A stretch of 64,000 bases of DNA from Streptomyces pseudovenezuelae (GTDB taxonomy: Bacteria; Actinomycetota; Actinomycetes; Streptomycetales; Streptomycetaceae). The stretch is from contig NZ_JARXVH010000023.1 of NCBI RefSeq assembly GCF_029892565.1, forward strand, positions 61,855 to 125,854, read 5' to 3'. Of this stretch, positions 53,042 to 61,374 are shown in pieces. A program made the position numbers and the translations under genes. A model generated the notes under the pieces. The model was not told where the DNA came from. It worked only from the letters and a program-made list of their open reading frames with translations, and searched no databases. How positions within the stretch are numbered: the first letter of the stretch is position 1; each line of letters starts with the position of its first letter.

Positions 53042-56000
53042 GTGGGGCGCGTGACTGCGATCAAGGGTGACGGGTACAGCCAGGCTCGGCTGGGTGCGCT
53101 GGAGCATCCTGCGGAGACACGAGTCATCCAGGCCGCACCCGCCTTTGAGTGCCTCAGCATGCTGGGACTCCCCGCTCCCCGCCGCGGGCTGCGCAACGCG
53201 ATCGCTCTGGCACTGATGCACAGCTCGTACTACCACGAGAATCAGGCAACGTTGCCAGGCATCACGAAGGCGACATTGGACGTGCTCAACCGACTGGGTG
53301 CCGCGTTCTTGCAGAAGTTGGCAGCCGCGGAGATCTACCGCAGTGGAGCGAATCTCACGTCAGGGGCCATGAGCAAGGACGTCGCCCAGATCGTCTCTGC
53401 ATTCCCGGCCTGGACTGCGGAGCAGAAATGGCTTCGCGAGTCCGCATCCCTGAGCATCGGCCTCGACCGGGAAACGCTGACCTCGAAGATCACGGCGTTC
53501 CTGTATCGGCAGGTCATCGGTGTGCTCTGCCTCGAAGGCGAAGAGGAGGTCGCGGCAGGGCTGCTCTCGGACCACATAGCCGCTCAACGCCGAATAATGG
53601 CGTCGGACAGCACTGATCCCAAATCTGCACTGTACGAGCACCTTGGCCGCGACGCCGTCACGTACGAGTACCAGCACGAGGGCCCCGATCACGCCATTGT
53701 CTTCCGGGCCGTTGCCATGGACACGCGCCGACGCACCGGCGAGGGAACCGGAAGAAGCAAGAAAGCAGCCGCTCACCAGGCCGCACTCGATTTCGTCCGA
53801 CGGCACATACCCCACGCTTTCACCACCCGCGACGAGACGGTCACGCGTCGTATGCCGGCGCGAGAAGTCCCCGGGCCCGATGCCCATGTCCAGGCGGTCC
53901 GGCGCATGCAAGACCTCTTTGCACTGCCTGCGACATCCCGTCCACTGCTGTCCCAAGCGCTCGTGCACGCCTCGTGGGCCTACGAGAACCGCTCCGAGAT
54001 CGCGAAGTGCCACCAACAGGACTACCAGGTCCTTGCCTACCTGGGATCCCTGGTCCTCATCTACGAGCATCTCCTCGCCGCCGCGCGACACACGGTCGTC
54101 GATCCCCCCGACGAATTCGCGTTTATCACCCTTCCCAGCGACATCTACAACGCTGCATTTCAGCAAACCGGCCTGTCAGCGGGTCTGCTCCTCGGCGCTG
54201 GCCAACGGACGCAGGGCATACCCGAGGAGATCGGGGCCGACGTCTTCCAGGCCGTCATCGGCGCGGTCTCCGCCACCGAGAACTTCCAGGGGACGCTGGC
54301 CGAACGATGGCCATCCGAGTGGCGGTCGGTGTGGCAGCGCGTCGCTCCAACCGCGCCCCGGCCTGTCGACCCCACGACACGCCTGGAACGTGCGGCCAGC
54401 GCCATGAAACTCCACGTGCGCTACGAATTCCGCACATCAGGACCGGACCACGCACCGCGGTACACGGCCGTGGCCTTGCTCGACAGCGTTGCGCTGGGTG
54501 TCCACTTCAGGGTGGAAGGTGCTGCCATGGCGGGCAAGACACCAGCGAAGCACCAGGCCTCGCTGGCTGTCCTGAGCGTTCTCGACCGGCTCGCCGACCA
54601 GTCTCCGGCGCGTTCTTTCGACGGCGCCGACGAACGGGACCGCTCACTGGCCCGGTTCCTGCTCGCCCATCAGGCATTCGTACTCGACATGTCGCCTGCC
54701 CCAGTGCAACGGTGGGTCGACACACGGTTATTCGGGCTTCATCTCGCCCCGGATCCCTCCGCACTGCTCAAGTGGGCCGTCGGCATTGATGAGTTGCTCG
54801 GCCTCGACGTCCCCCTTCAGCCGAGCAGCCACCTGCGGGAAGCCTTCCGGAAGACCGTCGAAGAGCCAGCTGACCCAGACCACACACTCGACACGGCGCT
54901 GACGCGCTCCATGGACGCCCTGGAACAGATCGAAGCCCCCGAAGACCTGACCCATTCGCACATTCAGGACCTGGTGCAGCTCTGCGACGTCTACCGGTGC
55001 CTCGGTGTCAATGACTCCGACATCTCCTTGCCGGAACTCGCCGACGACTGGTGGACCCTGCACCGCGGCCGGCTCACGACCACGGCACCCCCGCCCGCTG
55101 TGCAACTCTCCGGACGGGAACGGGCGGTTCTGGATGCCGCACTGTCGACCGTGATGGCGGGCGGAGGAGACACCTCCGCCGAATTCCTCGGCGTACGACC
55201 GCTCCACGTGCGGTTCCGGTCGACGGAACCGACGCCCCCGGCCACCGCGGAGGACATCTGCACCCTCTGGTCCAGAGCGAGCAGGACGGCAACTATGGAG
55301 GCGACCGAACACGGCATCGACGTCATCGTCACCACGACAGACGCACCCAGCGAGCCGGGCCCGATCACCCAAGCCGTCACCGCCGCCCTCCGCCCGGCTC
55401 CTGAGCCGTACCGGGCAGCTGTGGCGGACCTCCTGCACGACCTGAAGAACCAGCTCATCGCCGCCCGACTCGCCGACTCCCAGCCCGCTGAGAGCCGCAC
55501 GGCACAACTACAGCAACAGCTCACCGCGAGCCATCACCTCGACGAGGCACACGCCCTCGCACTGCGTCTACATGCTGCAACCTCACTGCTCACGTCCGCC
55601 GGCTCCGAGAGCGTCGAGCTGGGAGGCTTTCTCCGCCACTACGCGGGGGCCGTCCTCACCCGCCTTCCCGCCAGCATCTCGCTGTCGATCCCCCAGTCCA
55701 GGAGTGCTGTCCACGTCGCCCTGGGCGCGCGGGCCCTGACCGCTGTTCTCGACAACCTCGTCGGCAACGCGATCCAAGCCCTCCGCGATGGCGGCGCCAT
55801 CACCCTGGACTGGACAGCCGACGAATACGAAGCCGTGGTCGAGATCACGGACGACGGGCCCGGGCTCCCGCCGCACATCGCAGCCGCTTTGAATTCGGGA
55901 AAGCGGGTCCGCAGCACGAAACCTGGCGGGAACGGCCTCGGGCTCCTGGGCGTCCGCTCGCTTCTGGCCAGAGCTGGCGGACAACTCAGCCCAGCCTCCA

Positions 56001-56068
56001 CGGCTTCCGGTACTGCGTGGCTCATCACGCTGCCCATCGCCACCCCTTCGACATCGGAGCCGGCATGA
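53042..56068 (+). CDS. RNase III-like/dsRBD sensor fused to a histidine kinase
   Basis: 1008 residues from the GTG at 53042 (GTG 53051 also possible). Order: RNase III-like fold 1 (about 30-180; MHSSYYHEN, then LDVLNRLGAAFL in place of ERLEFLGDAVL); dsRBD 1 (191-256; YEYQHEGPDHAIVFRA, GTGRSKKAAAHQAALDFV); RNase III-like fold 2 (295-425; LVHASWAYEN, YLGSLVL, GADVFQAVIGAV); dsRBD 2 (442-515; YEFRTSGPDHAPRY, AGKTPAKHQASLAVL); a long helical linker; DHp-like HDLKNQL with His799; HATPase_c with N box (LDNLVGNAIQAL, about 903), DDGPGLP (about 936) and GGNGLGLLGV (about 962). Catalytic acids of both RNase III folds are mostly replaced (GD to GA and GS; FEA to FQA), so it probably binds rather than cuts dsRNA. 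It overlaps the response regulator by 4 bases (ATGA). Confidence 0.85.
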   Translation: MGRVTAIKGDGYSQARLGALEHPAETRVIQAAPAFECLSMLGLPAPRRGLRNAIALALMHSSYYHENQATLPGITKATLDVLNRLGAAFLQKLAAAEIYRSGANLTSGAMSKDVAQIVSAFPAWTAEQKWLRESASLSIGLDRETLTSKITAFLYRQVIGVLCLEGEEEVAAGLLSDHIAAQRRIMASDSTDPKSALYEHLGRDAVTYEYQHEGPDHAIVFRAVAMDTRRRTGEGTGRSKKAAAHQAALDFVRRHIPHAFTTRDETVTRRMPAREVPGPDAHVQAVRRMQDLFALPATSRPLLSQALVHASWAYENRSEIAKCHQQDYQVLAYLGSLVLIYEHLLAAARHTVVDPPDEFAFITLPSDIYNAAFQQTGLSAGLLLGAGQRTQGIPEEIGADVFQAVIGAVSATENFQGTLAERWPSEWRSVWQRVAPTAPRPVDPTTRLERAASAMKLHVRYEFRTSGPDHAPRYTAVALLDSVALGVHFRVEGAAMAGKTPAKHQASLAVLSVLDRLADQSPARSFDGADERDRSLARFLLAHQAFVLDMSPAPVQRWVDTRLFGLHLAPDPSALLKWAVGIDELLGLDVPLQPSSHLREAFRKTVEEPADPDHTLDTALTRSMDALEQIEAPEDLTHSHIQDLVQLCDVYRCLGVNDSDISLPELADDWWTLHRGRLTTTAPPPAVQLSGRERAVLDAALSTVMAGGGDTSAEFLGVRPLHVRFRSTEPTPPATAEDICTLWSRASRTATMEATEHGIDVIVTTTDAPSEPGPITQAVTAALRPAPEPYRAAVADLLHDLKNQLIAARLADSQPAESRTAQLQQQLTASHHLDEAHALALRLHAATSLLTSAGSESVELGGFLRHYAGAVLTRLPASISLSIPQSRSAVHVALGARALTAVLDNLVGNAIQALRDGGAITLDWTADEYEAVVEITDDGPGLPPHIAAALNSGKRVRSTKPGGNGLGLLGVRSLLARAGGQLSPASTASGTAWLITLPIATPSTSEPA

Positions 56069-57276
56069 CCCAGCACCTGGCCAACGCGCGCGTCCTCGTC
56101 GCCGATGACCAGCAAGACGTGGCCCGCACGCTGTGTCGCCCCCTGCACAAGGCCGGTGCACGTCTGCGCTTCACCGCAGACGGCCATGCCGCCCTGCAGG
56201 AGATCAACACCCGCCCGTTCGACCTCCTCCTGATCGACATGAAGATGCCGCCAGAGGAATGGGGTGGTCTGTGGCTGCTGCGGCAGCTCAAGGACGGCGG
56301 ATGGCGCATTCCGAGCCTCGTCCTGTCTGGCGAAGGCTCGAAGCAGCAGATCATTGAGGCGCTCCGCCTCGACGCGGTCGACTGGGTGGACAAGGACAAA
56401 GCAGGAGAGGAACTGCTGGAGCGGTGCGTGGAAATCGCCACCACCAAGCTCGATATGTCTCTGGAACACGCCGCCAGCCATCTGCCGACCCCGCTGGCCT
56501 ACCGCTTCGCCAGGTACGCCCGCACCACTGATCCTGACAAGAAGGTCCTCGAAGGGCTCCACACACTGGAGTCCGTACTCCGATTCGCCGCCGCTCTTGG
56601 GCTCAGCAGCACCCCACCCGCCCCTCTGCGGGGAATCACATCAGACCGCCTCGCAGCCCCGAGCATGGGAACCTGGTTCACCCTCTGCACGACACTGGCG
56701 AATCTGCCCGGCGCAGGAAACGACTTCACCCGGATGTTCTCCTGGCTTGTCCCCGAGCGGTCCGACCACCAACCAGTACAGGACCTCATCTCAGTCCGCA
56801 ACGCCCTCGCACACGGCAGAAGCGCCCCCACCGCGGCCCAGACCGAGCAACTCGACGGTCTGCTACGCCGCTTCGCGCACCGAGCTGCCTGCTCCTGGCG
56901 CGCCGATCTCGCGGTCCCGACGTCCATGACCTACGACGGCACCAAGTACGCCATCGACGTACTGATCCTCAGAGGGATCGGAAAACCCGTCCCGGACACG
57001 GTGATGACCCAAGCCCCGGTGATCACGGGGCAGCCGCTTCTCGTAAACCGCGACGCGCCCCCCGTGCCTCTGTCGCCGTGGCTGGTGACGCACACGGATT
57101 CCGCCTCCGACGTCGTACGGTGCCTGCAGTTCGACGGTCTCCAACGCGCAAAGGGAGGCCTCACGCCCAGCACGCCCTTCAGATACGCCAAGACGGACGA
57201 GGGCGACGACATACCGACGATCAGCCATCCACAAGGCGAATGGCGAACACTGGCCCCCTGGGCGACGACCGTCTGA
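56065..57276 (+). CDS. Response regulator with HEPN-like C-terminal domain
   Basis: 403 residues. The N-terminal receiver domain has the acidic pair Asp14-Asp15, phospho-acceptor Asp58 in LLLIDMKMP, Ser88 and Lys110. Residues about 130-280 are all-helical and contain SVRNALAHGRS with Arg245 and His250, an R-x4-H motif typical of HEPN RNases. Residues 280-403 are an extra beta-rich part. There is no DNA-binding HTH. Phosphorylation by the upstream kinase could switch a HEPN nuclease; that output is inferred from motif and position. Confidence 0.8.
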   Translation: MTQHLANARVLVADDQQDVARTLCRPLHKAGARLRFTADGHAALQEINTRPFDLLLIDMKMPPEEWGGLWLLRQLKDGGWRIPSLVLSGEGSKQQIIEALRLDAVDWVDKDKAGEELLERCVEIATTKLDMSLEHAASHLPTPLAYRFARYARTTDPDKKVLEGLHTLESVLRFAAALGLSSTPPAPLRGITSDRLAAPSMGTWFTLCTTLANLPGAGNDFTRMFSWLVPERSDHQPVQDLISVRNALAHGRSAPTAAQTEQLDGLLRRFAHRAACSWRADLAVPTSMTYDGTKYAIDVLILRGIGKPVPDTVMTQAPVITGQPLLVNRDAPPVPLSPWLVTHTDSASDVVRCLQFDGLQRAKGGLTPSTPFRYAKTDEGDDIPTISHPQGEWRTLAPWATTV

Positions 57277-57533
57277 GCCGCGCCCTGCCCCTTTCCGCCA
57301 GAGCGGCCCAACCGGTTGTACGTCCCGTGCTCGCTCGTGGCGCACGATCACGGCAACACCAGTAGGGGCGACCGCCCAAGCCGTCCCCATCGAAGGGGAC
57401 CGGCGCCGCAACCACCGTTCCTTTGCTCGAACTCCCGTTGCCAGAGCGCAGGCCGGGCTCAGCGCACACCAGTTCATCACCTGCCCGTATCTGCCACGAT
57501 GTGATGTCTTCTTCAACATCACCGGCATGGGTC

Positions 57534-57902
57534 ATGCGGACCACGGCAGCGCTCGTATCCACGGCAGCCCTGCTGCTGACACTTGCCGCCTGTTCGGACG
57601 GATCAGGGGACTCCGGCAGCCCGGCGGACAAGGCCACAGCTTCCTCCTCGACGGGCGCCACGGCCACCACCGCGCCCCCGGCCGACGCCGAGGCGATCCG
57701 CGCCTGTATGACGGGCATCGACTCGCTCTTCACCGCGGACTGGTCGCAGACGACCCCGCCGGAGACCCGGCCGCCCGGCTGCGAGTCGCTGTCGGTCACC
57801 GAAAACGGCTACGCCTACCGCAGCGCCATGGCGGCGATCGCCCAAGATGGGGAAGACTTTTACAACGACAACGACGGACTTCCCTCCGACTGGCCTTCGT
57901 GA
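57534..57902 (+). CDS. Small secreted lipoprotein
   Basis: 122 residues from the ATG at 57534. The signal peptide ends in lipobox LTLAAC. A Ser/Thr/Ala-rich linker is followed by a short domain (AIRACMTGIDSLFTADWSQ, PPGCESLSVTENGYAYRSAMAA). No family recognised. An in-frame ATG at 57504 would add ten residues. The last 20 residues (EDFYNDNDGLPSDWPS) are acidic. Confidence 0.65.
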   Translation: MRTTAALVSTAALLLTLAACSDGSGDSGSPADKATASSSTGATATTAPPADAEAIRACMTGIDSLFTADWSQTTPPETRPPGCESLSVTENGYAYRSAMAAIAQDGEDFYNDNDGLPSDWPS

Positions 57903-57930
57903 GGGATCCCCGGTTGTCACCCGGTACGGA

Positions 57931-58161
57931 TCACCGACCGTTCGGCCGCACCAACCGCGCCTCGTACGCGAACACCGCCGCCTGCGTCCGACCCCGCAAC
58001 CCCGGCTTCACCAACACCCTGCTGACCTGCGCCCTGATCATCGACTCCGCCGCCACCAGCCGCTCCATGATCTCCGCGCCGGACAGCCTCCGCGCGATCA
58101 GCACCAGCATCTCCGTCTCCCACTCGGTCAGGCCGCCGTACGCAGTCTGCAAAGAGGGCAT
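57931..58161 (-). pseudogene. C-terminal HTH remnant of a NarL/LuxR-type response regulator
   Basis: LTEWETEMLVLIARRLSGAEIMERLV followed by VSRVLVKPGLRGRTQAAVFAYEARLVRP is the LuxR-type HTH with degenerate positions (WETE for RERE, ESMIRA for EATVKT). The receiver domain is missing; upstream bases keep only out-of-frame traces. Confidence 0.65.
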
Positions 58162-58597
58162 GACACGCGGGGCCTCGCCATCGGTGCTCCCCGCCTCGCC
58201 GAGAGCACCAACATCGCCGCCAGCGTTCGGCGCAACGCCCGTGACACCAGCAGGTCGCTCGCCCTCCTCGGACTCACATGATCAGGGCCTGTCCTGTTGG
58301 TGGTGGGGGCTCCGCTGCGCCATCGGTATCTGCGCCACATTTCGCGATGGCGGTCCCGGGCTTCTGGACAAGGAGTGCGGCTGGGTGAGCGTCGGCTACT
58401 TCGTGGTCAACAACTCTGTCGTGCGGGGCTTTGCTGGCCGTCTGAACAGCTGTTGATCCGCTGGGGCAGTCGCATGTGACCGCGGGGCCTTTCAGCGGAA
58501 TCCTGACGCGATCCCAATCCGATACCGCGTTCGCCGGGCGGACGGGGAAGTCCCGGCCGGGCACGGGACGGCGGGCCGGTGCGGGTGAGCGCTGGGT
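58162..58597. other. Region without an identifiable gene
   Basis: On the minus strand about 58160-58260 there are short traces (SDLLVSRALRRTLA) that may be more of the broken regulator. The rest has no supported gene and separates the remnant from the 3' end of the subtilisin operon. Confidence 0.35.
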
Positions 58598-59494
58598 TCA
58601 CGGTCCTTGTGGGAGGGGGCGGCCCGTCAGCCGGTTCAGCGCCCGCAGTGCTGCGAGGCCGTCCACCAGAGGCGGCACTACGCTGGAGCGGGGCAGGCCG
58701 GGGCGCAGGAGAGCGGCGCGGACTACGGCAGCGGGCAGCGACGGAGCGGTGGACCAGAGGAGTGCGGCGGTGCCGGTGACGAAGGGGGCTGCGGCGCTCG
58801 TACCGCTGAATGCCTGGTAGCCGCCGCCCGGGGCCGCGGTCACGATACCGAGGCCGGGCGCGAGCAAACCGCGCAGGCCGATTCCGATGCCGAGGTTGCT
58901 GCCCGGAAGCGGTCGGCCGTTCTGGTCGCACGCTGCGACCAGGACGGGCCAGGGGTGGGCCATCAGGGGCGCGGGGCCGACCTGACCGTGGTTGCCCGCC
59001 GCTACGACGACCAGCACGCCCCGGGCCTGTGCGTGATCGAAGGCATCGTCCACCGCGCGGCTGCGGGCCAGCCCCGAGCCTTCCGCCCCCAGGCTGAGGT
59101 TGACGATCCGTGCGCCGGCCTCGATCAGGTCCACGACGGCCGTCGCCAGTTCGGCCGGCCTCAGCGCGGGGCACGTACCGCCTTTCGGGGCTTCGCAGAA
59201 GACAGGTCGCGGCAACACGGTGCAGCCTGGGCAGAGCCCCGGAGCGGGGGACTCTCCCCGGGCCGCGAGCATCGCCACGACTGCCGTGCCGTGACGGCAG
59301 GCGGCGCTGCGGACGTTGCGGCAGCCGGCGGACGCGGCCATCCCGGCGTCGGCCAGGTCCGGGTGGCCGATGTCGACGGGGCCGTCGACCACGCCCACGA
59401 CCACCCGGGGGTTTCCCGCTCCGGTCTGCGCCGTCAGGCGGTGCAGACCGGTGAGCGGTGCCCAGCGGCCGGGCTGGGCCCGGGTTTCGGTCAC
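58598..59494 (-). CDS. Subtilisin-family (S8) serine protease of a split-PatG RiPP-like operon
   Basis: 298 residues, no signal peptide. Catalytic Asp in VGVVDGPVDIGHPDL (near 36-50), His in CRHGTAVVAMLAA, oxyanion Asn in VAAGNHGQVG, Ser in FSGTSAAAPFV. Several extra Cys around CPGCTVLPRPVFCEAP resemble the PatA/PatG-type cyanobactin proteases. The last gene of the operon, starting within the stop of the small Cys-rich protein at 59491 (ATGA). Probably cuts the leader of the three precursor-like proteins. Confidence 0.87.
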   Translation of the reverse strand: MTETRAQPGRWAPLTGLHRLTAQTGAGNPRVVVGVVDGPVDIGHPDLADAGMAASAGCRNVRSAACRHGTAVVAMLAARGESPAPGLCPGCTVLPRPVFCEAPKGGTCPALRPAELATAVVDLIEAGARIVNLSLGAEGSGLARSRAVDDAFDHAQARGVLVVVAAGNHGQVGPAPLMAHPWPVLVAACDQNGRPLPGSNLGIGIGLRGLLAPGLGIVTAAPGGGYQAFSGTSAAAPFVTGTAALLWSTAPSLPAAVVRAALLRPGLPRSSVVPPLVDGLAALRALNRLTGRPLPQGP

Positions 59495-59841
59495 GCGGCG
59501 CCGGCGGTCAAGGGTGCGGTGGCCGGGATCCCTTGGCCCAGCGGGCCGTCCGACCAGCAGTAGGGGGCGTTAACGTCCGAGGAGACACAGTCGATCTGGT
59601 TGCAGCACGTGTAGGCGGGCCCTCCGTCCACCACGCCCCAGCAGGGCACTTCGTCACCGGCGCAGTTGCTCGACCGCCCTTTGTGCACCATCAGGTGCTT
59701 CTCGAATCCGTTCACCTTGTAGACCTCGTTGGCCATCGTGGTGACCCCGGTCCCTGCCGTCCTCCGGGCGGGGGCAGCAGCCGCGTAGATGCCCTGTGCG
59801 GGGCCGGTTCCGCTCTCGGCGGTGAGTCTGGGCAGTTTCAA
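59491..59841 (-). CDS. Precursor-like Cys-rich protein 3
   Basis: 116 residues. The N-terminal leader MKLPRLTAESGTGPAQGIYA matches the leaders of the two other small proteins. The body (about 55-100) has six Cys: NCAGDEVPCWG, TCCNQIDC, YCWSDG. Ends TAPLTAGAA. No known family. Confidence 0.7.
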   Translation of the reverse strand: MKLPRLTAESGTGPAQGIYAAAAPARRTAGTGVTTMANEVYKVNGFEKHLMVHKGRSSNCAGDEVPCWGVVDGGPAYTCCNQIDCVSSDVNAPYCWSDGPLGQGIPATAPLTAGAA

Positions 59842-59870
59842 CGACTCTCACTCCTCATCGAGTTGGGCCA

Positions 59871-60134
59871 TCAGTTGCGCAGGCACGAGGCGACGCAGCT
59901 GGTGTTGCTGATTCCGGCGCACGTCCGCCAGCAGCTCAGATCCGAGCCGCACTTGTTGCCGCAGCGGATGGCCGCCGGGGCGCCCACGCAGCCGGTCAGG
60001 CAGGACACCGAGGCCATGGGCCGGACGGCCGCGCCCGGGTGGGGGGTGGGGGCCGCCGCCGTGGGCGCGGTGGCGTACACCCCTACGGGCGGGCCGACGG
60101 AGCGGCCGGCGGTGAGTGGTGGAGTCCTCTTCAC
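59871..60134 (-). CDS. Precursor-like Cys-rich protein 2
   Basis: 87 residues; the ATG overlaps the stop of the LamG-like gene (ATGA). The leader MKRTPPLTAGRSVGPPVGVY is followed by an Ala/Pro linker and an eight-Cys core (SCLTGCVG, RCGNKCG, LSCWRTC, TSCVASC) repeating a C-x3-C spacing. The strongest precursor-peptide candidate of the set. Confidence 0.72.
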   Translation of the reverse strand: MKRTPPLTAGRSVGPPVGVYATAPTAAAPTPHPGAAVRPMASVSCLTGCVGAPAAIRCGNKCGSDLSCWRTCAGISNTSCVASCLRN

Positions 60135-61015
60135 ACGGTGCCTCCGGTGCCGAACAGGTGGGCCATGGGCTGGGCCGTCGCGGACCGGACGAGAGTGCTG
60201 AGGCGGGCGACGGTCCAGACGGGTTCGGTGGCGGGTTCTCCGTCACCGAGGACAAGGTGGTTGCCCGGCGGAGGCTGATAACGGACGGGCAGAAGAGGGC
60301 CGTTGGGGGACGCGTAGTCGAAAGCGACAGTCCCGTAACCCTCGTTCATCCGCCAGTCGGCGGCAAAGGGTCCCTCGGTGGCGCTGCGGAAGCCGATCGG
60401 CCCGTCGTACATCGCGCCCGGCGTGGTGTCGTTCTCTGGGTCCGGGGAGGTCCGCCGGATCCGGAGCCGGGTGAGCATGCCCTGGTAGGGGACCTCGCCG
60501 TCACCCGGCGCGGCGGAACGGCCGACGGTGAGGGTGCGCGACTCGTTCTTCAGCATCAACTGCACCTGGAGTTCGGTGGCGGCGGCAGCCGGTGCCGGTC
60601 CGCCGTCGGTGGCCCGCACAGTCAGCTGGGCCGGCTCCGGGGCATAGCCCAGCACGACGTAGATCCAGGGCCCGGCGATCCCTTCCAGCTGGAGTTCCGT
60701 GAGGTCGGGCCGGGAACCTGGTAGAGCGCAGACCAGTTTCCGGCCCGGCCCGTACACCAGCGACAGCACTGCACCGCTGGGGCCGCGCAGGTCGAGCACG
60801 CTCTGGGCGGCTTCTGGTCCGACAGGCGGTCCTGCCCCGGGCCATGGGGCGGGCCCGGGCGACATCCAGAAGGTGACGGTGAACGCCAGGTCGCCCGGAT
60901 CCTGCGCGAACAGGTCTGGGGGCAGCGCTGCCGTCGCCTGGGTCCGCAGGCCGTCGAAGTACAGCGCCATGTCGAGCAGTGGTGCGAAGCGGGGAAGCGA
61001 GACCTCGATGCTCAC
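60131..61015 (-). CDS. LamG/concanavalin-like domain protein
   Basis: 294 residues from a GTG preceded by AAGGAGGA. A central jelly-roll of the LamG type: MALYFDGLRTQAT, FTVTFWMSPGP, LTVGRSAAPGDG, GMLTRLRIRRTS, ending ADWRMNEGYGTVAFDYAS. No catalytic residues recognised. Probably a carbohydrate- or substrate-binding partner in the operon. Confidence 0.7.
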   Translation of the reverse strand: MSIEVSLPRFAPLLDMALYFDGLRTQATAALPPDLFAQDPGDLAFTVTFWMSPGPAPWPGAGPPVGPEAAQSVLDLRGPSGAVLSLVYGPGRKLVCALPGSRPDLTELQLEGIAGPWIYVVLGYAPEPAQLTVRATDGGPAPAAAATELQVQLMLKNESRTLTVGRSAAPGDGEVPYQGMLTRLRIRRTSPDPENDTTPGAMYDGPIGFRSATEGPFAADWRMNEGYGTVAFDYASPNGPLLPVRYQPPPGNHLVLGDGEPATEPVWTVARLSTLVRSATAQPMAHLFGTGGTV

Positions 61016-61048
61016 CGGCGTCCTCCTTGACTCGTCCGGCTCTCGCCC

Positions 61049-61081
61049 AGGGCCTGTTGCGCCACTTTCGCAACAGGCCCT
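61049..61081. terminator. Intra-operon hairpin after precursor-like protein 1
   Basis: A perfect 13-bp stem (AGGGCCTGTTGCG and its complement) with a 7-base loop; its right arm enters the stop codon of the gene at 61080. No T tract on the minus-strand side. It may attenuate read-through so that the first small protein is made in excess. Confidence 0.65.
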
Positions 61082-61358
61082 AGCCCAGGCAGCTACGAAT
61101 GCAGTCCAGTCCGGCCGACGGCGCTTTGGAGAGCCAGCACGCCGGGTCGAAGCCGCACTGCGTGGCGATCGACAACGCATTCGGGACGCCGCACGACAGC
61201 AGGCACGGCACCTTGCCCAGTACGTCACTGAAGATGTCCAGGAACCCTGCCTGGACCACCGCCCCTCCCCCGACGGCCGTTGGACCACCCTGGACGGCGG
61301 CGTAGGTGTGCAGCGCGGGGCCCAGACTCGCCTCTGCGGTCAGCTGCGGTGTCCTCAC
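61080..61358 (-). CDS. Precursor-like Cys-rich protein 1
   Basis: 92 residues from a GTG with AGGAG 8 bases before it. Leader MRTPQLTAEASLGPALHTYA; body with six Cys (VPCLLSCG, QCGFDPACW, LDCIRSCLG). Starts 16 bases after the PatG-like gene. C-x3-C pairs recur as in protein 2. Confidence 0.7.
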   Translation of the reverse strand: MRTPQLTAEASLGPALHTYAAVQGGPTAVGGGAVVQAGFLDIFSDVLGKVPCLLSCGVPNALSIATQCGFDPACWLSKAPSAGLDCIRSCLG

Positions 61359-61374
61359 GGCATGGCTCCTGGTC

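Noticed and set aside
53042..56068. Reading the large protein as an active RNase III or Dicer-like nuclease
   Set aside because: Most acidic metal-binding residues of both RNase III folds are replaced; a binding/sensor role fits better.
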